64,000 bases of DNA, from NCBI RefSeq assembly GCF_014635085.1, contig NZ_BMCH01000005.1, forward strand, positions 230,914-294,913, written 5' to 3'. Shown one piece after another: positions 1-8,223 of this stretch. The notes below the pieces were generated by a model that saw only the letters and a program-made list of their open reading frames with translations, did not search any database and was not told where the DNA came from. The position numbers were made by a program, and so were the translations under genes. The stretch's first letter is position 1. Every line of letters starts with the position of its first letter. The DNA is from Asaia siamensis (GTDB taxonomy: Bacteria; Pseudomonadota; Alphaproteobacteria; Acetobacterales; Acetobacteraceae).

Positions 1-2
1 AT

Positions 3-743
3 CTCATGACCCTGCGCGGTCGCGACCTGCTGGCGCGACTGCCTCTTTGCCTTTACGCCGGGTCGATCATACCGCGTGATATTCTGGGTTTTTGCGGACC
101 CCAGACCCGGCTGGTTGATACGGCACCGCTTTGCTTGGACGAGATCGAGGCCATTTTCGTTCAGGCCCATCATGACGGTCTGGATGTTGCCCGTCTGCAT
201 TCGGGCGATCTCTCGATTTACAGCGCCGTGGCTGAACAGGTGGCGCGCCTGAACAGGCACAATATTCCTTACACTCTGACCCCTGGTGTGCCGGCCTATG
301 CAGCCTCTGCCTCTCTTTTGGGGCGGGAGCTGACGGTGCCTGGATTAGTGCAGAGTCTCGTGCTGACCCGAATTTCGGGGCGGGCCTCAGCGATGCCGGA
401 GGCCGAGACGCTGGAGGCGTTTGCAGCAACTGGCGCGACCCTTGCCATCCATCTCGCCATACACAGGCTCGATGAGGTGGTGACGCGCTTGCTGCCCTTT
501 TATGGCCCGGCCTGCCCTGTTGCGGTTGTTGCCCGCGCTAGCTGGCCGGATGAACGTTCCGTCGAGGCGACACTTGGCGAGATTGCTGCAATCATGGCCG
601 CCGAACCCGAGACACGCACGGCCCTCATTCTGGTGGGCCGCGCGCTCGATCCGCCTATGGCGAGAGAGAGCGCGCTCTATGACGCGCATTATCAGAGGCG
701 GTTTCGCGGGCGCGATGAATCGCCCCTGCGTGAGGTCGTCTGA
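3..743 (+). CDS. cobM: Precorrin-4 C11-methyltransferase, 5'-truncated by window edge
   Basis: SAM-dependent methylation of precorrin-4 at C11 in aerobic cobalamin (corrin ring) synthesis, in the cytosol. The reading frame is open to the left edge, so the true start lies outside. The usual Gly-rich N-terminal strand of tetrapyrrole methylases is missing and only its end (LMTLRGRDLL) is seen. Family blocks are clear: LYAGSIIPRDIL near the start, HSGDLSIYSAVAEQ, then TPGVPAYAASASLLGRELT followed by LVLTRISGRAS. About 245 residues are visible, close to full length for CobM (about 250-260). It probably ends a cob operon lying upstream of the window. It converges on the XRE gene, with a structured segment between them. 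Confidence 0.9.
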   Translation, partial: LMTLRGRDLLARLPLCLYAGSIIPRDILGFCGPQTRLVDTAPLCLDEIEAIFVQAHHDGLDVARLHSGDLSIYSAVAEQVARLNRHNIPYTLTPGVPAYAASASLLGRELTVPGLVQSLVLTRISGRASAMPEAETLEAFAATGATLAIHLAIHRLDEVVTRLLPFYGPACPVAVVARASWPDERSVEATLGEIAAIMAAEPETRTALILVGRALDPPMARESALYDAHYQRRFRGRDESPLREVV

Positions 744-773
744 TCCATTTTTGTGCATCGGCGTGAACGGATC

Positions 774-863
774 GGGGCCGGGCAATGGCAAGTAGCCTGA
801 ATCACCGGGATGACAAGGTCACCCGGCAGGCGGACTGACTCGCTCCGCCTTGCCCGTGACCCC
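774..863. terminator. Structured convergent intergenic segment (three-stem fold), likely terminator
   Basis: Between the ends of cobM (+) and the XRE gene (-). An outer stem pairs GGGGCCGGGCAA (774-785) with TTGCCCGTGACCCC (850-863), with a small internal loop. It encloses two hairpins: CCGGGATGAC/GTCACCCGG (805-826, one bulge) and a perfect AGGCGGA/TCCGCCT (828-850). No U-tract follows, so intrinsic termination is inferred from position and folding only. Confidence 0.5.
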
Positions 864-870
864 GACTCTA

Positions 871-1269
871 TCAGATGGCGCTGTCGCCTTCCTCTGCCTG
901 TTTTGCCGTCGCCTGCTTATGGACCTGACGCTCCATCCATTTTTGCGCAGTCAATTTCAGTTCAGGGTCGAGTTGCCGGTAAAGGCGCAGAAGATCGTCT
1001 TCATCCGGGGTGAGAACAGCCGGGATATCTTCTTCGACCATGCCTGTCAGAAAGGCTTCGGTCGATACATCGAAGAGAACAGCGAGCTTGGGGATGTATT
1101 TACGCAGACTACCAACGCGCCCTGTTTCCCAAAAAGCAACAGCAGAGCGTGAGACCCCTAGCGCATCGGCAAGTTGCTGTTGACTAAGACCCTGACTCTT
1201 GCGAAGCATTGCGATGCGCCGCGTGAGAGCAAAGCTGGGTGAAACTTCTCCCTTCTGGTTTGTCGACAT
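871..1269 (-). CDS. XRE-family helix-turn-helix regulator
   Basis: A 132-residue DNA-binding protein. Residues about 14-70 form a Cro/C1-type helix-turn-helix (LRKSQGLSQQQLADALGV then SRSAVAFWETG), followed by a short acidic and basic tail (TPDEDDLLRLYRQLDPELK) and a polar C-terminus. No ligand domain is visible, so the signal is unknown. The gene stands alone, ends near the cobM terminator region and reads away from the LysR gene's 3' end. Its promoter lies in 1270-1365 and contains an inverted repeat that could serve autoregulation. The fold is clear, but the target is not. Confidence 0.8.
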   Translation of the reverse strand: MSTNQKGEVSPSFALTRRIAMLRKSQGLSQQQLADALGVSRSAVAFWETGRVGSLRKYIPKLAVLFDVSTEAFLTGMVEEDIPAVLTPDEDDLLRLYRQLDPELKLTAQKWMERQVHKQATAKQAEEGDSAI

Positions 1270-1288
1270 GATTTTTTGTTCTCTATTC

Positions 1289-1312
1289 TATCAAAAATAA
1301 TCAGAGTTGATA
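1289..1312. promoter_or_regulatory. Inverted repeat upstream of the XRE gene
   Basis: TATCAA (1289-1294) and TTGATA (1307-1312) are perfect 6-bp arms separated by 12 AT-rich bases, 20-43 bp before the XRE start codon. XRE repressors commonly bind such dyads over their own promoter. Autoregulation is inference. Confidence 0.35.
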
Positions 1313-1365
1313 TTAGCACTTGCAGGTGAGGGAAATCAGCCCCCTTTTGAGTAAAATTGGCTGGA

Positions 1366-2277
1366 TTAATTCCATGGTTTTTTTCGTAATATATTGCCTA
1401 TATGGTCAAGAAAAGCTGAGACCCGCGCCGGGTGAGAGCGGCCCGGCGGCGTCAGCAGGCTGAGTTCGGTCTCGGGAAAGCGCCAGTCAGGCAGCACGGT
1501 TTCCAGCCTGCCGTCACCAAGCGGGGCTGCAATCATGAATTCCGGAAAGACGCCCATACCATGCCCCGCCAGAAGGGCGGGCAGAAACGCCTCGGCATTA
1601 TTGGCGCTATAGCGCGTTCTGGGCGGCTCAACCTGAAGCGTCTCGTGCTCGCAACTCATGCGCAGGAAATTGCCAGCCTGATTGCTCGTATAGAGAAAAC
1701 CCTCATGCTGCCTGAGCTCTCTCGGATGAGACGGCCGCCCATGCCGGGTCAGATAGCCGGGTGAGGCGACCAGCAGCAGGGGGATGCGGCAAAGGCGAAG
1801 CGCACGCAGTGATGAAGGGGCATGAGCCGCAATTCTGACCGCAATATCGAACCCGCCTTCAATCAGGTCGAGCTGTTCATCCGTATAGGTGATCGACAGG
1901 GTAATATCTGGAAATCGTGCCAGAAAATCCGGCAGGAGAGGCGCAACATGGCTGAGCCCGAAAGAAATGGGGGCCGTGATCCGCAGCAGGCCGTGTGGAT
2001 GATGGACGGCCCGGCGCAATTCGGCTTCGGCGGCTTCGCCCTCTCCCAGAATACGCGTGGCATGAGCCAGAACGCGATGACCGGTCTCGGTCAGGGCGAG
2101 CTTGCGTGAGGTCCGGTTGAAGACAAATGTGCCCGTCGCCTGTTCGAGGCGTGTTATCGCCTTCGAGACTGTCGGGCGCGAGAGGCCGAGAACGCGGGCC
2201 GCAGCGCTGAACGACCCCAGCTCAACAATACGGGCAAAGATAGCAAGCGCTTCGAAATCCGGCAGGCGTGTTGTCAT
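1366..2277 (-). CDS. LysR-family transcriptional regulator
   Basis: A LysR-type regulator of about 304 residues. The N-terminal winged helix-turn-helix is evident (FARIVELGSFSAAARVLGLS, then RPTVSKAITRLEQATGTFVF and RTSRKLALTETG). The rest is the periplasmic-binding-protein-like effector domain, with the typical PISFGLSHVAPLLPDFLARF segment. I chose ATG 2277 (MTTRLPDFEAL) over an in-frame ATG at 2301, because family members begin a few residues before the FARIVELGSF block and neither site has a good ribosome binding site. It is divergent from the pirin gene, with about 90 bp between them, the classic layout of a LysR gene and its target. The effector is not deducible. Confidence 0.88.
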   Translation of the reverse strand: MTTRLPDFEALAIFARIVELGSFSAAARVLGLSRPTVSKAITRLEQATGTFVFNRTSRKLALTETGHRVLAHATRILGEGEAAEAELRRAVHHPHGLLRITAPISFGLSHVAPLLPDFLARFPDITLSITYTDEQLDLIEGGFDIAVRIAAHAPSSLRALRLCRIPLLLVASPGYLTRHGRPSHPRELRQHEGFLYTSNQAGNFLRMSCEHETLQVEPPRTRYSANNAEAFLPALLAGHGMGVFPEFMIAAPLGDGRLETVLPDWRFPETELSLLTPPGRSHPARVSAFLDHIGNILRKKPWN

Positions 2278-2280
2278 GAA

Positions 2281-2301
2281 ATGGAACCAATCTGTTTCCA
2301 T
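2281..2301. promoter_or_regulatory. Dyad in the LysR/pirin divergent promoter
   Basis: ATGGAAC (2281-2287) and TTTCCAT (2295-2301) form a dyad with 6 of 7 positions paired across a 7-bp spacer, between the two divergent starts. A TTGACT -35-like hexamer follows at 2314-2319, but no convincing -10 was found. The placement fits a LysR recognition site; the assignment is inferred. Confidence 0.4.
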
Positions 2302-2367
2302 TATTTCTATATCTTGACTCTGTCCGGTTTTCCTATGGTGAGCGCATCAAAGGAAAAGGATTTTCTC

Positions 2368-3069
2368 ATGATCGACTATCGTCCTTTCGCCTCTCTGGGC
2401 CATGCCGATCACGGCTGGCTCAAGGCGGCCCATCATTTCTCGTTCGCGAGTTATCATGACCCCGATCGCATGGGCTGGGGGGCGCTGCGGGTCTGGAACG
2501 ATGACGAGATCGCTCCCGATAGCGGCTTTCCCTCTCATCCGCATCGCGACATGGAAATCATAACCTATGTGCGACGCGGGGCTATTTCGCATCGGGATTC
2601 CCTGGGGAATGAGGGGCGCACCGAGGCGGGGCAGGTTCAGGTCATGTCAGCGGGTACAGGCATCGTGCACAGCGAAGCCAATCTGGAAAGCGAAACGACA
2701 ACGCTGTTCCAGATCTGGATCATGCCTGACCGTCGCGGTCACGCGCCCTCCTGGGGCACCCGGCCTTTCCCGGTCGAGGCACGCGACAACCGTCTGGTGA
2801 CGCTTGCCTCTGGTGTGGCAGGTGACGAGGACGCGCTGAAGATCAATGCCACGGCACGCGTCAAGGCCGCGACGATCAGGCGTGGCGAGACGCTTTCCTG
2901 GGCGCTTGAGCCGGGATGGTCGGGTTATGCCGTTCTGGCCTCCGGGGCGGTCAGGCTCGGTGATCTGGCGCTGAAGCCACGCGATGGCGCAGCCATTCGC
3001 GATGAAGGGTCGCTCACGATTCTTGCTGATGAGGATTCTGAAATCGTTGTGGTCGAAACAGCGGGCTGA
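2368..3069 (+). CDS. Pirin family protein
   Basis: A bicupin pirin of about 233 residues, in the class that includes E. coli YhaK/YhhW quercetin 2,3-dioxygenase-like proteins. The N-terminal cupin metal site is visible as HPHRDME (H57, H59) and VHSE (H101, E103), with the family phrases GWGALRVWNDDEI and GTGIVHSEAN. The start at 2368 (MIDYRPFASLGHADHGWL) follows an AAGGAAAAGG ribosome binding site. The longer in-frame ATG at 2281 lies inside the regulator's promoter region. It is probably controlled by the divergent LysR protein. The physiological substrate of pirins is generally unclear. Confidence 0.9.
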   Translation: MIDYRPFASLGHADHGWLKAAHHFSFASYHDPDRMGWGALRVWNDDEIAPDSGFPSHPHRDMEIITYVRRGAISHRDSLGNEGRTEAGQVQVMSAGTGIVHSEANLESETTTLFQIWIMPDRRGHAPSWGTRPFPVEARDNRLVTLASGVAGDEDALKINATARVKAATIRRGETLSWALEPGWSGYAVLASGAVRLGDLALKPRDGAAIRDEGSLTILADEDSEIVVVETAG

Positions 3070-3099
3070 CTACCGCTGATATCGCAAATCCTGCTTTCC

Positions 3100-3127
3100 T
3101 ACACCCTCCCCCCTAGGGTATAGGGGT
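3100..3127. promoter_or_regulatory. Putative CsoR/RcnR-type operator
   Basis: Immediately before the metal-sensor start (3132) lies a C-tract/G-tract element: TACACCCTCCCCCC then TAGGGTATAGGGG. CsoR/RcnR-family repressors recognise G/C-tracts flanked by T/A steps, so this is the likely autoregulatory operator of the metal efflux operon. The match is by composition and position. Confidence 0.55.
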
Positions 3128-3131
3128 TCAT

Positions 3132-3398
3132 ATGAGCGTTCAGAAGCACAAGCAGATTGCCCTTCGCCTCAAACAGGCTCGGGGTCACCTCGAGAGCATT
3201 CTCGAGATGATCGAGGCCAATCGCAGCTGCGCTGATCTCGCGCAGCAGATACAGGCCGTCGAGAACACGCTGCGCAATGCCAAGCGCAGCCTGATCCAGG
3301 ATCATGTCGAACACTGCATTGTCGAGGCCATGGCCGATGGCGGCATCACCCGTGAAGATGCCGTTCAGGAATTCGCCCGTCTCGTGAAATATCTTTGA
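3132..3398 (+). CDS. Metal-sensing repressor, CsoR/RcnR family (DUF156)
   Basis: An 88-residue all-helical repressor heading a metal RND operon. Family blocks are RLKQARGHLESILEMIE, CADLAQQIQAVENTL and DHVEHCI. The expected ligands are C33, H58 and C62, with CsoR spacing (25 then 4 residues), giving an x-C-H-C pattern typical of Cu(I)-sensing CsoR. RcnR would carry His instead of C62 and a His at the extreme N-terminus; H6 here does not align with it. It likely represses its own operon through the G/C-tract at 3100-3127 until metal binds. The downstream pump carries a divalent-metal signature, so the true inducer is uncertain. Confidence 0.85.
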   Translation: MSVQKHKQIALRLKQARGHLESILEMIEANRSCADLAQQIQAVENTLRNAKRSLIQDHVEHCIVEAMADGGITREDAVQEFARLVKYL

Positions 3399-3412
3399 CA
3401 GGAACGCGCAGG

Positions 3413-4585
3413 ATGCGGCTTTCGCTCTCACCGGTCCTGATCTCGGGCGCCCTGCTTGTGCTTGGCGCCCTTGTCGTGCCCGAGGCTCGGGCCGAAGAGC
3501 CCTGGCGTCATGTTTTCGAGCTGTCGTCAGAGGCCCAGCGCAACGAGCATGTTGCTGTTCTGCCTGTCGTTCAGGGCACGCTTTTCCATCAGATAGCGGC
3601 CATGGCGCGTGTCGATGCGGATACCAGCCGGGTGATCGATATCCATTCGGCCGGAAGTGGCAAGATCACCGCAGTGCATGTGACGCCCGGCCAGCGCGTG
3701 GCGCTTGGTGAGAGGCTGATTTCCTACACCGATCATTCTCTGCATGAGCTTCATCTCCAGCGCGAACAGGTCGTGGCGGCTCTCGACTCTGCCCGTGCCG
3801 GTGAGGCCGAGGCCAGTCTTCTCTACAAGCGCGGTCTGGCGCTGGCTGGCAGTGCCGTCTCGACCGGAGAGCTCGAGCGTCGGCGGATGGTGCTGCAACA
3901 GCAGCGCGGCCTGGTGACAGCGCGTCAGGCCGATCTGGCGACGCTCGATCATCGTCAGACAGAGGAGTTCACCTCGGTTACGGAGCGGGTCGTGCAGGAT
4001 GAGGCTTCAGACCTGATCAGCCCGGTCAATGGCGTTGTGCAGACCGTGCGAACCGCTGTGGCCGCCGATGTCACTGCAGGCGATAATCTGGTGACCGTGG
4101 TCGACCTCTCACGCCTGTGGCTGGTGGCGGATATCTCGCCTGAGGATGCGGCCCAGCTCGCAACCGGGGCAGAGGCAATTTTTCGTCTCGCAGGGCAGGA
4201 GAAATCACCCGTTTTCCTTGCCAGGATCGGGACGATTGCCGGTCTTGCCGACCCGTCGACTGGGCTGGTGCGGGTGGTCTGCACGCTCGACAAACCGCCT
4301 GCTTCCATAAGGCCGGGCATGATGCTCGATGCGTTGTTTCAGAGCGGCGCGGGTAGCAAGGGGCTTATCGTACCCAGGGCGGCACTCCAGCAGATCGATG
4401 GTCACGACGTGGTTTTTTTGCGTCGTGATGCAACGCATTTCCTGCCGGTCGAGGTGCAGATCATCGAGCAGAATGAAGAAAGCGCCGTCATTGCCGGGGC
4501 GGTCCATGCAGGCGATCAGATCGTGGGCGAGGGCAGTTTCACGCTGAAATCCATGGCGCTGCTTTCCTCCATGGCGGATGACTGA
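3413..4585 (+). CDS. RND efflux periplasmic adaptor subunit
   Basis: A membrane fusion protein of about 390 residues that links the RND pump to an outer-membrane channel. It has an N-terminal signal (MRLSLSPVLISGALLVLGALVVPEARA) and a biotinyl-lipoyl-like half-motif (SAGSGKITAVHVTPGQRVALGERL). A central helical hairpin spans roughly residues 105-185, followed by a second lipoyl half (LISPVNGVVQTVRTAVAADVTAGDNL) and beta-barrel segments. ATG 3413 is preferred, with AGGA at 3400-3403; a TTG at 3395 overlapping the repressor stop is the alternative. Its 3' end overlaps the pump gene by 8 bp, indicating translational coupling. No outer-membrane CzcC/TolC-type gene is present here. Confidence 0.88.
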   Translation: MRLSLSPVLISGALLVLGALVVPEARAEEPWRHVFELSSEAQRNEHVAVLPVVQGTLFHQIAAMARVDADTSRVIDIHSAGSGKITAVHVTPGQRVALGERLISYTDHSLHELHLQREQVVAALDSARAGEAEASLLYKRGLALAGSAVSTGELERRRMVLQQQRGLVTARQADLATLDHRQTEEFTSVTERVVQDEASDLISPVNGVVQTVRTAVAADVTAGDNLVTVVDLSRLWLVADISPEDAAQLATGAEAIFRLAGQEKSPVFLARIGTIAGLADPSTGLVRVVCTLDKPPASIRPGMMLDALFQSGAGSKGLIVPRAALQQIDGHDVVFLRRDATHFLPVEVQIIEQNEESAVIAGAVHAGDQIVGEGSFTLKSMALLSSMADD

Positions 4586-7500
4586 TCTGGCCATGTGGCA
4601 GTTTCTGCAAGCCAACAAACTGGCGGTTCTGGCGCTTTGCACCTTGCTGGTACTGGCAGGGCTCCTTGTCGTGCCCGGTTTGCCGGTGGAGCCAGTGCCC
4701 GATATCTCGCCGCAGCAGGTTCTGGTTTCTGTAACCGCGCCCGGCCTTGCCACCGAGGAGGTTGAAAAGCAGATCACCTTTCCGCTCGAGGCCAGTCTGA
4801 CCGGTTTGCCTGATCTTGTGGACCTGCGTTCTGTCTCGCGCACGGGCGTTTCGGTTGTCTATCTGCAATTCGATGAGCATTCCGATCTCGATCTGGATCG
4901 GACACGCGTGAATGAGCGGCTGCAGAAGGCGCGTGAGAGTATTGCCGTGCCTGTCAGCCTCTCCATGGGGCCGCTCGCCACGGGTATGGGTGAGATCATG
5001 CAGATCCAGATCAGGGGGGATAAACATTATTCCCCTCTGGCGCTGAATCGCCTGATGACATGGTCGGTCGCGCCGCAGCTGCGTCTTGTACCGGGCGTGG
5101 CTGAAGTCAACGTCAATGGCGGGGCGGAGGAAACCTATACACTGACACTCGACCCGGCCCGTATGCGCGCCCATGACATTCCCATGGGGCGTATCTATGC
5201 CGCCATCGAGAGCAATAATGCCTCTTCCGGGGGCGGGTGGATTGCGCAGCAGGCCGAGCAGCAGATCGTGGTCGGTCGGGCCTTGGTAGGATCTCTGGCC
5301 GATTTCGCCTCCATCCCGGTTTCGATGGGCGCCAATGGCGTCGTGCTTCGGCTTCGCGACCTGGGGGCGGTGTCTCTGGGCGGCAGACTGCGTCTCGGTG
5401 CGGTGACGCGTGATGGCCAGGGCGAGATCGTCAATGGCGTGGTGCTGATGCAGAAAGGCGCAAGCTCGAATGCCACGCTTGCGGCCATCAACCGGGCCTT
5501 GCCGGATATAAGCCGCTCCCTGCCGCCGGGTGTGACACTCGAGCCTTTCTACAGTCGATCGACCCTGACGAATGAGACTGTGCATACGATCAAGGAAAAT
5601 CTCCTGCTCGGTGCGGCGCTGGTTTTCATCACGCTGTTTTTCGTGCTGGGCAACTGGCAGGCCGCTCTGGTGATCATCTCGGTTATTCCGGTGTCGCTCG
5701 TCGCCGCCTTTGTGGGCATGCGCCTGTTTGGCATATCGGCCAATCTGCTGAGCCTTGGCGCTATCGATTTCGGTATGATCGTCGATGGTTCTCTGGTTGT
5801 CGTCGAGCATCTGATGGTCGAGCGCAGCCGTAATGAGAAAGGCGAGACGCTGGAAAGCCTTGCCGTGCATACGCTGCGCGCGGTGCTGCGTCCGGTCAGC
5901 TTTGCGATTTTCGTGATCATCATGGTCTATCTGCCCATTCTCACCCTGCAGGGGGTTGAGGGGCGGATGTTCCGGCCGATGGCGCAGACGATCATCATGG
6001 GGCTGCTGACCTCGCTCGTTTACTGCTTTGTGGTCGTGCCTGTTCTCTCGGCTCTGGCGCTGCGTCATGCCCGTCAGGATCGGGAGACGCGTCTCGTGGT
6101 CCGGCTGCGCGGCATTTACGAACCTGCCCTGGCCTGGTGTGCCACACATGCAAAGACTGTTTTCATGACGACAGGGGCGGTGTTTGCGCTGGCCCTGCTT
6201 CTGGCGTCGCGCCTTGGGGGCGAATTCGTGCCGCAGCTGGAAGAGGGCGCCCTTGTCGTGACCTCGATGCGGTTGCCGAGTGCCTCGTTGCCAACCGTGC
6301 TGCGTTCCGTCACGAGGCAGGAGCAGATCCTGCGCGAGTTTCCTGAAGTGGAAACGGTGGTGAGCAATACTGGCACTTCTGCCATTCCAACCGACCCGAT
6401 GGGGACAAACGAGACCGACAGTTTCGTTTTTCTCAAGCCGCGCAGCGCGTGGCGGGCGGAGATGACTCAGGCGAAGCTGGTTGCTGCCATGAGCAGCAGG
6501 CTTTCTCATGATCTGCCCGATGCGGCCTATTCCTGGACACAGCCGATCGAGATGCGCATGGATGACATGCTCTCCGGGGTGCGCAGCCAGATTGCCATTT
6601 CGATCTATGGCGATGACCTGACATTGCTCAACAAGCTGGCGGGCAGGGTCGTTGGTATGGTCGCATCCATTCCCGGCGCAGCCGATGTGGCCCAGCAGGG
6701 CGAGGGGGCTGTTCCCTATCTGCATATTGACGTCAATCGCGATGCGGCGGCACGTCTGGGTGTTGCCGTGCCGGAAATTCTCGCGACCATCGAAGCCATT
6801 GGCGGACATATCGGTCGGCCGGTCATTCTGGACAATGCACTGGTGCCGACGCAGATCCGTTATCGCGAGGGGGCAACGGCTTCCGCCGAGCGCATTGGCG
6901 GCTTGCAGGTGCGTCGTGAAGACGGGCGAGGCTGGGTTTTGCTGAAGGATGTCACCCGTTTCTCGGTCGAGCAGGGTAATGCCCGCATCGACAGGGACTC
7001 CCTGCACCGCCGCGTGGTCGTGCAGGCCAATGTGCGGGGGCGCGATGTCAAATCCTTCGTGGCCGAAGCTCAGGCGAAAGTCGCAAAAGGACTGGTTCTG
7101 CCGTCGGGTTATCGTCTGACCTGGGCGGGGCAGTTTCGCAATCTCGACTCAGCGATGAAGCGTCTGGGCATGGTTGTGCCAATCGCACTGCTTCTGATTT
7201 TCGTGTTTCTGATTCTGGCGCTCGGCACACCGCGCGCGGCGCTGCTTGTGTTCATCAACCTGCCCATTGCCGCCACAGGGGGGATTTATGCCCTCGCACT
7301 CAGAGGGCTGCCTTTCAGCATCGCCGCCGGAATCGGTTTCATCGCTCTTTTCGGGGTCGCCATTCTCAATGGCGTGGTGCTGGTCAGCCAGATACGCGAT
7401 TTTCGCCTTGCGGGCATGGTGGCAGCCGAGGCTGCTTTCGCGGCAGCGAAAGCACGTTTTCGCCCGGTGCTGGCGACAGCTTCTGTCGCAAGTTTCGGTT

Positions 7501-7691
7501 TTTTCCCGATGGCATTTTCTGCCAGTGCAGGGGCCGAGGTAGAGCGGCCTCTGGCGACTGTCGTGATTGGAGGGCTGATCACGTCAACCCTCCTGACCCT
7601 GCTCGTTCTGCCGCTGCTTTATGCCCGGTTTTTCACCGATGGGCCGCAGCAGGCAGCAGAAGCGCAAAGACCGGTTCAGCCCATCGGGTGA
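4578..7691 (+). CDS. Heavy-metal efflux RND permease, CzcA-like
   Basis: An inner-membrane proton/metal antiporter of 1037 residues, the normal RND length, with two repeats each of a porter loop and transmembrane block. The TM4 signature DFGMIVDGSLVVVE supplies D397, D403 and E410. This D-D-E motif is typical of CzcA/CnrA-type pumps for divalent ions and unlike the CusA (Cu/Ag) pattern. N-terminal VPGLPVEPVPDISPQQV and ATEEVEKQITFPLE are standard for the HME-RND group. It follows the adaptor with an 8-bp overlap and converges with a VOC gene whose end overlaps it by 16 bp. It likely exports Zn, Co, Ni or Cd; the exact metal is not decidable from sequence. Confidence 0.9.
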   Translation: MTDLAMWQFLQANKLAVLALCTLLVLAGLLVVPGLPVEPVPDISPQQVLVSVTAPGLATEEVEKQITFPLEASLTGLPDLVDLRSVSRTGVSVVYLQFDEHSDLDLDRTRVNERLQKARESIAVPVSLSMGPLATGMGEIMQIQIRGDKHYSPLALNRLMTWSVAPQLRLVPGVAEVNVNGGAEETYTLTLDPARMRAHDIPMGRIYAAIESNNASSGGGWIAQQAEQQIVVGRALVGSLADFASIPVSMGANGVVLRLRDLGAVSLGGRLRLGAVTRDGQGEIVNGVVLMQKGASSNATLAAINRALPDISRSLPPGVTLEPFYSRSTLTNETVHTIKENLLLGAALVFITLFFVLGNWQAALVIISVIPVSLVAAFVGMRLFGISANLLSLGAIDFGMIVDGSLVVVEHLMVERSRNEKGETLESLAVHTLRAVLRPVSFAIFVIIMVYLPILTLQGVEGRMFRPMAQTIIMGLLTSLVYCFVVVPVLSALALRHARQDRETRLVVRLRGIYEPALAWCATHAKTVFMTTGAVFALALLLASRLGGEFVPQLEEGALVVTSMRLPSASLPTVLRSVTRQEQILREFPEVETVVSNTGTSAIPTDPMGTNETDSFVFLKPRSAWRAEMTQAKLVAAMSSRLSHDLPDAAYSWTQPIEMRMDDMLSGVRSQIAISIYGDDLTLLNKLAGRVVGMVASIPGAADVAQQGEGAVPYLHIDVNRDAAARLGVAVPEILATIEAIGGHIGRPVILDNALVPTQIRYREGATASAERIGGLQVRREDGRGWVLLKDVTRFSVEQGNARIDRDSLHRRVVVQANVRGRDVKSFVAEAQAKVAKGLVLPSGYRLTWAGQFRNLDSAMKRLGMVVPIALLLIFVFLILALGTPRAALLVFINLPIAATGGIYALALRGLPFSIAAGIGFIALFGVAILNGVVLVSQIRDFRLAGMVAAEAAFAAAKARFRPVLATASVASFGFFPMAFSASAGAEVERPLATVVIGGLITSTLLTLLVLPLLYARFFTDGPQQAAEAQRPVQPIG

Positions 7692-8056
7692 AGGGCACAA
7701 AGCTTGTTGCCTGAGGGGTCGCGCAGATAGCCCAGATAAAGCGTGCCGATGGGGGTCTCGCGCGGGCCGGGCGGGTTTTCGATCGCGACACCGCCATGCG
7801 CCAGACCGGCCTTGTGCCAGGCGTCGATGGCTTCCGGCGAGCCGGCGGAGAAGCCGATCGTGCCGCCATTCGCGCCACAGGCAGGCGCCCCATCGATGGG
7901 CTTGGTCACGACCAGTCTGCCGCCATCATGCACATAGAGCAGGCGACCCTTGCCATCGACCTGCGCAGGCGGACAGCCCAGCGCACCAAGCGTTGCGTCA
8001 TAGAAAGCCTTCGAGGCATCGAGGTCGTTGCTGCCGATCACGATATGGCTGAACAT
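7676..8056 (-). CDS. VOC family (glyoxalase/bleomycin-resistance fold) protein
   Basis: A 126-residue vicinal-oxygen-chelate protein. The first half begins MFSHIVIGSNDLDASKAFYDATLGALG and the second ends GYLRDPSGNKLCALHP, the usual beta-alpha-beta-beta-beta pair. H4 and a C-terminal acidic or His position are candidates for metal binding. The start is supported by AGGAG just upstream on the minus strand. The 3' end overlaps the end of the RND gene. The substrate is unknown; members include glyoxalases, dioxygenases and drug-binding proteins. Confidence 0.82.
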   Translation of the reverse strand: MFSHIVIGSNDLDASKAFYDATLGALGCPPAQVDGKGRLLYVHDGGRLVVTKPIDGAPACGANGGTIGFSAGSPEAIDAWHKAGLAHGGVAIENPPGPRETPIGTLYLGYLRDPSGNKLCALHPMG

Positions 8057-8168
8057 GGATTTTCTCCTGATTTATGAGGCAGATCGCTCTGCGGCGCAGA
8101 GGATCATGCGCGGCAGGCCGACGTGTCAACACGCGGTGCTGCCGGGGGAAACCGTGCCGTCAGAACGC

Positions 8169-8202
8169 ATGAAGCCGGAGGTGTTTCCACCCCCGGCTTC
8201 AT
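8169..8202 (-). terminator. Strong hairpin downstream of the TonB receptor gene
   Basis: ATGAAGCCGG pairs with CCGGCTTCAT, and the stem continues inward (AGGTG/CACC) around a TTTC loop, 22 bp past the receptor stop codon. There is no long U-tract, but stem length and position support a terminator separating it from the VOC gene. Confidence 0.6.
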
Positions 8203-8223
8203 CAGACCGCTGAAGGAAGCAGG

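Noticed and set aside
774..863. Riboswitch downstream of cobM
   Set aside because: It has no B12 box or other aptamer core and lies at the ends of two convergent genes.
4539..7007. 822-codon open frame antisense to the RND permease
   Set aside because: It is a low-complexity, His/Arg/Gln-rich translation created by GC codon bias opposite a well-conserved gene.
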